Assembly: GCA_005791255.1 (NCBI GenBank)
Contig: SXXK01000461.1
Span: 1-32,080 of the forward strand
Reading direction: 5' to 3'
Source of the DNA: Planctomyces sp.
GTDB lineage: Bacteria; Planctomycetota; Planctomycetia; Planctomycetales; Planctomycetaceae
DNA: 32,080 nt
Shown in pieces: positions 17,078-23,853 of this stretch. The stretch's first letter is position 1, and every line of letters starts with the position of its first letter. A program made the position numbers and the translations under genes. The notes under the pieces are model-generated. The model had not been told where the DNA came from. It saw nothing but the letters and a program-made list of their open reading frames with translations, and searched no databases.

Positions 17078-18397
17078 TCATACCAGCAACTGCTCTATCG
17101 CCACCGCACCATGATCCGCCAGCGGAATCGGACGACCAATACTGCTCAGATTTGTCGCAGCAGGGTCCAGACCCAATGCCCGACAGATCGTCGCCATCAG
17201 ATCAGGAACTCGCACCGGATTCTCCCGCACCTCCATCCCGTCCTCAGATACCGAACCCCACACCTGACCACCCCGAATCCCGCCACCACCCAGCACCGCC
17301 GACCAGCTGCCCGGCCAGTGATCACGCCCGGAATTGTCGTTGATCTTCGGAGTCCTCCCGAATTCACCCATCCAGATCACCAGAGTATTCTCGAGCAGAC
17401 CACGCTGTCGCAAATCCGTCAGCAGCGTCGACCACGCCGGATCCAGCACTCCACACAAATCACCCACCGCCTTGAAGTTGTCCGCATGAGTATCCCAGCC
17501 GGGACCAGCCTCGCCCGCCAAACCACTCAGCGAGACCTCCACAAACGGAACTCCACGCTCCACCAGCCGACGCGCCAGCAAACACCCCTGACCAAACGGA
17601 TTCCGACCATACGCCTCACGCAGAACCTCGTCCTCCTGCTCCAGCTGAAACGCCTCCACAGACTCCGACCTCATCATCCGCACCGCCCGCTCGTACGACT
17701 GCAGATGACTGCGCCCCGGAGCATCCGGACGGTCCGCCAGAAATGACTGCTCCAGTACACCCAGCAATCGCAAACGCTCGTCCACCTGACCGCCACTCAG
17801 ACGCGCAGCAGATTTCAGATTCCGCACCTGAAATGACACATCCCCGTCCGCATTCGTGTCCGATGCCACGACCAGCGGAGACCACGCCGGTCCCAGAAAT
17901 CCCGCAGTAAATGCCGCCGGACTCAATGCCCGAAACGGATTGATGCTGATGCACGCCGGCAAATCCGCACCCTCAACCTGCAAAGCCCGACCCACCAGTG
18001 AACCCAGTGCCGGATACGTCAATGGCCCCTGCGGCAGATAACCCGTACGCAGGTAGTAGGTCGCCCGAGTATGATCGCCTTCCTTCGTCGTCATCGAACG
18101 AATCAACGCCAGATCCTGCATCTGACTCGCCAGCTTCGGCAAATGCTCAGCAATCCTGATCCCCGGAACACTGGTCTCAATCGACTTCGTCGGACCGCCG
18201 TTCTCATGACCCGGATGCGGATCAAAGGTCTCCATCTGACTGGGACCTCCCGACATCCACAACAATATGCACGATCGCCCAGGACGCTGACCCGACTGCT
18301 GCACCTGCGCCGCCAGACGCGGCAGCCAGCCCGACAGCGATGCCCCCAGCAGCGAAAGACCACTCAGACGCCTTCGAGATATCCGCTGCATCGTCAT
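17078..18397 (-). CDS. DUF1501 family protein with Tat-type signal
   Basis: 439 residues. DUF1501 proteins are sulfatase-like in fold and greatly expanded in planctomycetes, where they pair with DUF1549/DUF1553 proteins as here; their reaction is unknown. The N-terminus has a twin-arginine-type leader (ISRRRLSGLSLLGASLSGW), so export of a folded protein is likely. Family blocks include LLWMSGGPSQMETFDPHPG, AEHLPKLA, TKEGDHTRATYYLRTGY, WDTHADNF and WMGEFGRTPKINDNSGRDHW. The frame opens at 18421, but GGGAGGAAG (18410-18402) encodes part of that extension and is an excellent Shine-Dalgarno for the ATG at 18397, with the GGAGG core seven bases away. An ATG at 18391 is also possible. It follows the DUF1549 gene by 40 bases. 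Confidence 0.92.
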   Translation of the reverse strand: MTMQRISRRRLSGLSLLGASLSGWLPRLAAQVQQSGQRPGRSCILLWMSGGPSQMETFDPHPGHENGGPTKSIETSVPGIRIAEHLPKLASQMQDLALIRSMTTKEGDHTRATYYLRTGYLPQGPLTYPALGSLVGRALQVEGADLPACISINPFRALSPAAFTAGFLGPAWSPLVVASDTNADGDVSFQVRNLKSAARLSGGQVDERLRLLGVLEQSFLADRPDAPGRSHLQSYERAVRMMRSESVEAFQLEQEDEVLREAYGRNPFGQGCLLARRLVERGVPFVEVSLSGLAGEAGPGWDTHADNFKAVGDLCGVLDPAWSTLLTDLRQRGLLENTLVIWMGEFGRTPKINDNSGRDHWPGSWSAVLGGGGIRGGQVWGSVSEDGMEVRENPVRVPDLMATICRALGLDPAATNLSSIGRPIPLADHGAVAIEQLLV

Positions 18398-18404
18398 CAC
18401 ACTT

Positions 18405-18409
18405 CCTCC
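18405..18409 (-). promoter_or_regulatory. Strong Shine-Dalgarno that fixes the DUF1501 start
   Basis: GGAGG on the minus strand, seven bases before the ATG at 18397. It shows that the eight residues encoded upstream are not translated. Confidence 0.7.
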
Positions 18410-18437
18410 CAATTCCGCCACACAGCGCCAGGGACAC

Positions 18438-20009
18438 TCAGTGATTCAGCATGAACTCTGAACTGTTCAGCAACGCCCAGAACACATCCGCCAGTGCCAC
18501 GCCCGCAGCTTCCGACTGCTGTACATACTGCAACATCGCCACTCGCTCTGACTGCAGCGGACGACGACTCAACGCCGCCAAAAACAAAGTCTCCAAACGC
18601 TCCTCATCCGTCATCAGCGGAAATTCCACCAGCCCACCCAATGTCTGACTGTTCTCCAGACTGGTTGCAGCATCCACAAACTCTCCGTTCATCATCGCCA
18701 GCGCCTGCAGAATTGTGGTCTCCTTTTGCAGTGGCGAATCACCCTCGTCACGGAATAACTCCAGAAAAGTGCCCCGCGGAGTCTCCGCGGAAATCACGAA
18801 CGGATTGTCCGAACGATACGGCTGATAATAACCCGTCGCCTCCGCCAAACTGTCAAACAACTGCTCCGGAGTCAACCCGCGCACCGCAGCCCTCGCAAAA
18901 TGCAACGGATCCGACTGCGAAACATCCGTCTGACGGCTGCTGAGCTGATACACACGAGTCGCTGTTATCGTGCGCACCAGAAACTTCAGATCAAATTCAT
19001 GGGCCACCAGCTGGTCCGCCAGCAACTGCAAAACCTCAGGATGTGACGCCGGATTGTTCTCCGAAAAATCATCCACCGGATGCACAATCCCCTGACCCAT
19101 GAACAACGCCCACACGCGATTCGCCGCCATCCGCGAAAACCAGGGATTCTTCGCTGAAGTCACCCAGTCCGCCAGAACCTCGCGAGCAGATCGGGGACTG
19201 CTCCAGTCCGGCGACTCACCCTCCAAAAACGCCGCCTCCACCGTCTGACCCTTGTCCGGAATCGAAATCGTGCGGCTGTCACGACGCTCACCCGCCGCTG
19301 ACTGCATCCGCACCGCCTGATCCAGCGGAGTAAAACCTGAATAAAATGCCGCCAAACTCCAGAACTGACCCTGCTTCCAGCGGTCAAACGGATGATCATG
19401 ACACTGCGCACAGTCCAGTCGCACACCCAGAAATGCACGCGATGTCCCAGCCGCCAGATTCTCCGGTCGCAGCTCCCGAATCGCATAAAATGCCGCCGGA
19501 CTGCTGGCCGTACGCAGCGCCGGAACACCATCCGCTCCACCAGCATCCACCCGCACCGTCAATAAGTCACGCACCATCCGATCATACGGCACACCGGATG
19601 AAAACTGAGTCCACAACCAGGCCTCAAACCCCGGCAACAGCTGACGACTCGACAAATCATTAAACGCCTCAGGAAGCAGCGCGTTCCGCCACAGAATCGT
19701 GAAATGACGCACAAAAGCCGGACTGTCCAGCAGCGAATCCACCAGCTCATATCGCTTGTCAGGTCGATCATCCCCCAGAAACTGACGCACCTCCGACACC
19801 GCCGGAATTCGACCCGCCAGATCCAGATACAGACGACGCACAAACTCCTCGTCCGATGACCGCTCCGCAGGCTGCACACCCGCAGACTGCCACGATCGCT
19901 CGAATAAACGATCCACCTCCGCTGCCGCCTCCGCAACCGACAGCCGCACAACAGACTGCGGTGGCTGACAGACACAGACACCCATCAACAGCGCTACCAG
20001 CTTCAACAT
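18438..20009 (-). CDS. DUF1549/DUF1553 secreted cytochrome-like protein
   Basis: 523 residues from the chosen start. A hydrophobic leader (MLKLVALLMGVCVC) implies export. DUF1549 covers about 30-235, with FVRRLYLDLAGRIP and a heme c-like motif C200-A-Q-C203-H204 followed by DHPFDRW. DUF1553 fills the C-terminal half: MAANRVWALFMGQGIVHPVDD, ENNPASHPEVLQLLADQLV and RTITATRVYQLSS. The family forms two-gene units with DUF1501 in planctomycetes, as seen here, and is presumed to take part in surface or periplasmic breakdown of unknown polymers. The frame opens at a GTG (20054) with no ribosome-binding site. The ATG at 20009 begins the signal peptide and is preferred, although its own Shine-Dalgarno is weak. 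Confidence 0.88.
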   Translation of the reverse strand: MLKLVALLMGVCVCQPPQSVVRLSVAEAAAEVDRLFERSWQSAGVQPAERSSDEEFVRRLYLDLAGRIPAVSEVRQFLGDDRPDKRYELVDSLLDSPAFVRHFTILWRNALLPEAFNDLSSRQLLPGFEAWLWTQFSSGVPYDRMVRDLLTVRVDAGGADGVPALRTASSPAAFYAIRELRPENLAAGTSRAFLGVRLDCAQCHDHPFDRWKQGQFWSLAAFYSGFTPLDQAVRMQSAAGERRDSRTISIPDKGQTVEAAFLEGESPDWSSPRSAREVLADWVTSAKNPWFSRMAANRVWALFMGQGIVHPVDDFSENNPASHPEVLQLLADQLVAHEFDLKFLVRTITATRVYQLSSRQTDVSQSDPLHFARAAVRGLTPEQLFDSLAEATGYYQPYRSDNPFVISAETPRGTFLELFRDEGDSPLQKETTILQALAMMNGEFVDAATSLENSQTLGGLVEFPLMTDEERLETLFLAALSRRPLQSERVAMLQYVQQSEAAGVALADVFWALLNSSEFMLNH

Positions 20010-20098
20010 CGCCGCCAGCCCCCGGATCCTGTATCCCCGCAGTCGCCAACACACACCATGTCACAACCACTGCTGTCCACAGACCCACTCTCGCCGGA

Positions 20099-20115
20099 TT
20101 TTTGTCTGACAAAAA
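20099..20115. promoter_or_regulatory. 17-bp palindrome between the yebC-family and DUF1549 genes
   Basis: TTTTTGTCTGACAAAAA is a perfect palindrome around one central base. It lies five bases after the yebC-family stop and about 90 bases before the DUF1549 ATG. No T-run follows on the minus strand, so an operator for a dimeric regulator is more likely than a terminator. Confidence 0.4.
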
Positions 20116-20120
20116 CCCCG

Positions 20121-20843
20121 TCACTCCGCCAGCACAGCGTTGTGATACACCTCCTGCACGTCGTCACACTCGTTCAGCAGGTCCAGAAATTTTTTGAACG
20201 TCTGAGCATCCTCGCCGGAAATCTGCTTTGTCGACTGCGGCAGCCAGGTCACCTCGGCCGTCTCCAGCTCCACACCCGGAAACCCCTCCTGCAAGGCCGT
20301 CTTCGCCTTGAAAAACTCAGAGGCCTTCGCGTACAGACTGACCTGACCCTCCTCTACCTCCGCATCGTCCACGTCCACGTCCGCGTTCAACATCACCTCC
20401 AGTACCTTGTCACCATCATCACCGGCAAACTGAAACAAGGCCACATGGTCAAACATGTGCGACACAGAACCCGTCGGACCCATTCGCGAACCCGTGCGAT
20501 TGAAACAGTTCCGCACGTCAGTAATCGTCCGGTTGTTGTTGTCCGTCAGACAGTCCACAATCACCGATGTGCCACCCGGACCAAAACCTTCGTAACGCAC
20601 CGTCACGAAGTCCTCACCACCCGCCCCCGCAGCCTTCTCAATCGCCCGATCAATCACATGAGCCGGTACCTGCTCACGCTTCGCACGCTCCACCAAATGT
20701 CGCAGCGTCGGATTGTTCTCGGGATTCGGTACACCGTTCTTGGCCGCCACATACAACAGCTTGCCAAAACGAGAATACAGCTTGGATTTGATGGCAGCCG
20801 TCTTGAAGATGGCATGCTTGCGATTTTCAAAGCTTCGTCCCAT
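20121..20843 (-). CDS. yebC: YebC/PmpR (TACO1) family protein
   Basis: 240 residues, the usual family length. It opens MGRSFENRKHAIFKTAAIKS, contains LYVAAKNGVPNPENNPTLRHLV, then IDRAIEKAAG, YEGFGPGGTSVIVDCLTDNNNRT and GPTGSVSHMF, all typical of the family. Members act as DNA-binding regulators or, in other work, as translation factors that relieve ribosome stalling on proline stretches. Which role applies cannot be read from sequence. The N-terminal variant (MGRSFENRK rather than MAGHSKWANI) is closer to the YeeN-like branch. It is preceded by a likely promoter of its own (extended -10 at 20906-20914) and followed by a palindrome. Confidence 0.93.
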   Translation of the reverse strand: MGRSFENRKHAIFKTAAIKSKLYSRFGKLLYVAAKNGVPNPENNPTLRHLVERAKREQVPAHVIDRAIEKAAGAGGEDFVTVRYEGFGPGGTSVIVDCLTDNNNRTITDVRNCFNRTGSRMGPTGSVSHMFDHVALFQFAGDDGDKVLEVMLNADVDVDDAEVEEGQVSLYAKASEFFKAKTALQEGFPGVELETAEVTWLPQSTKQISGEDAQTFKKFLDLLNECDDVQEVYHNAVLAE

Positions 20844-20905
20844 ACCGCCAACCAGTCAGTGTTTGATGGTGAATCAACAGCACGCTGCGCACTGTCGCCG
20901 CTCAG

Positions 20906-20914
20906 ATTCTAGCA
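20906..20914 (-). promoter_or_regulatory. Extended -10 promoter of the yebC-family gene
   Basis: On the minus strand TGCTAGAAT is an extended -10 (TGN plus TAGAAT). It predicts a start site near 20898 and a leader of about 55 bases. The -35 region is poor. Confidence 0.45.
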
Positions 20915-21009
20915 CAATTCCCCCATTTCTTCGCCACCGGAAACCAGCCCCAGCCCCTCCGAATCTTCCAAACAGGGCAGACCACACCCTTTACCCCCGC
21001 AAAACCACA

Positions 21010-21038
21010 CCCACTCCACCCCCACCGCCACCCCACCC
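21010..21038 (-). other. G-quadruplex motif directly after the queG stop codon
   Basis: On the minus strand the queG TGA is followed at once by GGG, T, GGGG, a 7-base loop, GGGGG, a 6-base loop and GGG. This meets the usual four-tract rule and would be present in the queG transcript. No classical terminator is visible in the 195-base gap to the yebC-family gene. Confidence 0.6.
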
Positions 21039-22175
21039 TCAGCCGCACTCCTCAAGACTCAGACGCAGATCACACGCCACCTCCGCATCACCCTCCCGCA
21101 ACAATCGCGCCCGCACAGCCGCTATCCCCGGCTCGCCGCCCCGCCGACACAAGGCCCACCCCGCAGCCGCACGCACCAGCCCGGACTCGTCCTCCAGCGC
21201 AGACACCAGCTCCCCTTCACCACCCAGCTCAGGCAGATTCCCCAGCACTATCGCCGCATTCCGACGCAACACCTCACAGCCGGTACGCTCCAGCGGAGTC
21301 CCCCTGAAAACCTGCAAAAACTCAACCTCACCCATCCGCAGCAATCCCGCCGGATCCACCATCAGCGGCCACGCTCCACGACGATCCCGAAACTCAGACA
21401 AACACTCACCCGGCGCAAAACGGTTCCACGGACACACCTCCTGACACACGTCACAGCCAAACAGCCACCCACCCACACCCGCACGCAGCTCCCGCGGTAT
21501 CCCGCGATCACGCAACTCAATCGTCAGATAACTGATGCACCGCCGCGCATCCAGAACTCCGGACTCCGGAAATGCATCCGTCGGACACTCGTCCAGACAC
21601 CTCGTACACGAGCCACAGTAACTCCGCTCCTCAGACTCATCACACACCAGCTCAGCATCCGTCAAAATCCCCGCCAAAAAAAACCAGCTTCCAAAACCCC
21701 GACTGATCAGCATCGTGTTCCGACCAAACCAGCCCAGACCCGCCAGCCGGCCAAAATCCCGCTCCAGCAGCGGCGCAGAATCCACGACCACTCGCGCTCG
21801 ACACGAGGGCAGGGCTGCCCGCAGATGCGCCACCACCGGCGCAAGCTGCCGCTTCAACACCCCGTGATAATCCTCACTGCCCCACGCATACCGCGAAATC
21901 CTCGCACCACCAGCAGCCGGTCCCGCAGACCCGTCATGGTAATTCATCGCCGCCATCAGCACACTGCGACAGCCAGGCAGCAACGACTCAGGATGCCGCC
22001 GCAACTCCGCTCGCGACGCCATCCACGCCATCTCGCCATGATGCCCCTGCTGCAGCCACTGCAGCAGACCGTGGAAACCCGTCGGAGTCACTGCAGGGGC
22101 AATCCCCAGACCCGCAAACCCCTGCTCGCAGGCCAAAACCTTCAGCTCCCGCGATAACGATTCCAATCCACGCAT
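21039..22175 (-). CDS. queG: Epoxyqueuosine reductase QueG
   Basis: 378 residues. QueG performs the last step of queuosine synthesis in tRNA, reducing epoxyqueuosine with cobalamin and two [4Fe-4S] clusters. Visible marks are the N-terminal domain with MNYHDGSAG and ISRYAWGSEDYH, the catalytic-region block VVDSAPLLERDF with GLGWFGRNTMLI, the ferredoxin-type cysteines CGSCTRCLDECPTDAF, and the second cluster motif CDVCQEVCPWNRF. The last 80 or so residues are HEAT-like repeats, common in QueG. The frame continues to a TTG at 22232, but this would overlap the dioxygenase gene by 50 bases. The ATG at 22175 leaves a 7-base gap and is preferred. It is the third gene of the hisA-dioxygenase-queG unit. 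Confidence 0.94.
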   Translation of the reverse strand: MRGLESLSRELKVLACEQGFAGLGIAPAVTPTGFHGLLQWLQQGHHGEMAWMASRAELRRHPESLLPGCRSVLMAAMNYHDGSAGPAAGGARISRYAWGSEDYHGVLKRQLAPVVAHLRAALPSCRARVVVDSAPLLERDFGRLAGLGWFGRNTMLISRGFGSWFFLAGILTDAELVCDESEERSYCGSCTRCLDECPTDAFPESGVLDARRCISYLTIELRDRGIPRELRAGVGGWLFGCDVCQEVCPWNRFAPGECLSEFRDRRGAWPLMVDPAGLLRMGEVEFLQVFRGTPLERTGCEVLRRNAAIVLGNLPELGGEGELVSALEDESGLVRAAAGWALCRRGGEPGIAAVRARLLREGDAEVACDLRLSLEECG

Positions 22176-22182
22176 AGTCCAC

Positions 22183-22980
22183 TCAGCCCAGTGAACCCTG
22201 CACCTGCTGCAGATGTCGACGACCCGCCACAACCACCTCGTCCGCCGCTATCCGCTGCAGCGGGCTGTACCGAGGATGTCGGCCGTCCCTGAACGGATCA
22301 TTGCTCCGCGCGTTGTAACAGCAGATAAATGCCCACCGCGGATGCTCACTCTGATTCTGATCGGAACGATGCAGAGTATTCCCGTGGAACAGCACCGCTG
22401 ATCCCGGCTCCAGCTCCACATGCACCAGCTCCAGACGCTGCAATGCCGCCTCCACACGCTCCATGTCCGCTCCCGTCTGATCACCCCGCTTCAGATGATC
22501 AATCCGACCCATCCGCTGCGAACCACGCAGCACCTGCAGACAGCCGTTCTCTCGAGTCGCCCGGTCCACCGCAAACATGCAACTGGCCATGTCCGGAAAC
22601 AAACACCCGTTGCTGTACCAGTACCCGTAATCCTGATGCCACGTCCAGGCACCACCAACACGCGGCTCCTTCAAAATCATCTTGTGATGATAATGATACA
22701 CCTCGTCACACAGCAGCTGCTCCATCGCTGATACCAGCGGAGCACACTGCACAATTGCACTGTAAATGCTGTCCGCCGGCAGCTCGTTCTCCACCACCAG
22801 CTCCACAGCACCACCCTCGCCGTCCGCTCGCGATGTCCGACGCTGCGCCAGCAGCCGATCCTGCTTCGCTATCTCCCGCAGCAGCGATGTCTCCTCGGAA
22901 TCCAGCAGACCCTCCACAACCAGATACCCGTCCCGGTCAAAAGCCTCCACCGACTCCAGCGTCAGAAAATCCGCTCGCAT
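22183..22980 (-). CDS. Phytanoyl-CoA dioxygenase (PhyH) family protein
   Basis: 265 residues. It is a non-heme Fe(II)/2-oxoglutarate dioxygenase fold: the iron ligands are His115 and Asp117 in WHQDYGYWY and His204 in GNTLHRSDQN, with a downstream Arg (HPRWAF) that would bind 2-oxoglutarate. The N-terminus (FDRDGYLVVEGLLDSEE) is typical of the family. It should be catalytically competent; substrates range widely, so none is assigned. The start is either the ATG at 22980, sharing one base with the hisA stop (TGATG), or a GTG at 22983. Both mean tight coupling to hisA. queG follows seven bases after the stop. Being locked between hisA and queG may reflect only operon packing. Confidence 0.9.
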   Translation of the reverse strand: MRADFLTLESVEAFDRDGYLVVEGLLDSEETSLLREIAKQDRLLAQRRTSRADGEGGAVELVVENELPADSIYSAIVQCAPLVSAMEQLLCDEVYHYHHKMILKEPRVGGAWTWHQDYGYWYSNGCLFPDMASCMFAVDRATRENGCLQVLRGSQRMGRIDHLKRGDQTGADMERVEAALQRLELVHVELEPGSAVLFHGNTLHRSDQNQSEHPRWAFICCYNARSNDPFRDGRHPRYSPLQRIAADEVVVAGRRHLQQVQGSLG

Positions 22981-23729
22981 CACACCGCTCCGCGAAGAAA
23001 ATCCAATGCCACCCTGACAGAAATCGTGCCCTCGTAAATCGCCCGACCCGTGATCACACCAATCAAACCAGGCTGCTCGCGCGATATCAACCGCAACGCC
23101 GCCAAATCCGCCATCGTCGTCACCCCACCCGACGCAATCACCGGTAATCCCATCGCCGCCAGTGTCCGAAAATCCTGCAGCGTCCCCTCATCGATGCCCT
23201 GCATCATCCCGTCGTTCGCGATGTTCGTGTAAATCACCGCCGCCAGCGGCAATCCCACAAATCGCCGCGCCAGCTCCAGCGCCGATACCTCAGAAACCGA
23301 CAGCCAGCCGTCCGTTGCCACCATCGAATTTCGAGCATCCAGACCAAGCGCCAGACAACCCGGAAATTCACCACACATCCCCGCAAACCAGTCAGGCTCA
23401 CGCAAGGCCTTCGTACCAATTATCACTCGGTCCACACCCGTCTGCTCCAGCGTCATCCGAATCGACTGCTCGTCCCGGATCCCACCCCCCAGCTGACACG
23501 GCAGGCCCGTCGCCTCCACAATCCGACGCACCACCTGCTGGTTCACCGGACGGCCCGCTTTGGCCCCGTCAAGATCCACCAGGTGCAGACGCTCAGCACC
23601 CTCCTGCTGCCACCGACGAGCCATCTCAACGGGGTCGTCCGAAAACACGGTGCTGTCTTCGTAATTCCCCTGCCGCAGACGAACACAGCGGCCTTCCAGA
23701 AGATCAATCGCGGGCAGTAACTGCAGCAT
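22980..23729 (-). CDS. hisA: HisA, ProFAR isomerase of histidine biosynthesis
   Basis: 249 residues, the usual length. HisA is a (beta/alpha)8 barrel that isomerises ProFAR to PRFAR. The acid/base pair is visible as Asp9 (LPAIDLLEGRCVRL) and Asp131 (LGLDARNSMVA). Phosphate-binding glycine motifs lie at QLGGGIRDEQSI and VIASGGVTTMADL, followed by GVITGRAIYEG. The open frame runs on to 23897, but residues before MLQLLPAID do not resemble the family, so the ATG at 23729 is the start; only a distant AGGT serves as ribosome-binding site. No other his gene is nearby. A hairpin separates it from the transporter upstream. Confidence 0.95.
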   Translation of the reverse strand: MLQLLPAIDLLEGRCVRLRQGNYEDSTVFSDDPVEMARRWQQEGAERLHLVDLDGAKAGRPVNQQVVRRIVEATGLPCQLGGGIRDEQSIRMTLEQTGVDRVIIGTKALREPDWFAGMCGEFPGCLALGLDARNSMVATDGWLSVSEVSALELARRFVGLPLAAVIYTNIANDGMMQGIDEGTLQDFRTLAAMGLPVIASGGVTTMADLAALRLISREQPGLIGVITGRAIYEGTISVRVALDFLRGAV

Positions 23730-23803
23730 GGATGATAATGACCTGCTCGGCAGGCAGATTCGAACCGACAGCTTCGACAAACAGCGACAGTCAAAAACCG
23801 CCA

Positions 23804-23842
23804 CTGGAACAACCCACAGAGTACACCGCCGAGTTGTTCCGG
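23804..23842 (-). terminator. Possible terminator after the MMPL transporter
   Basis: Arms CTGGAACAAC and GTTGTTCCGG pair over ten positions with one G-T wobble, around a 19-base loop. On the minus strand the hairpin starts 11 bases after the transporter stop and is followed, after seven bases, by TTTTT (23796-23792 region). The long loop makes it a weak candidate. Confidence 0.4.
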
Positions 23843-23853
23843 TCGAGCCTCTT

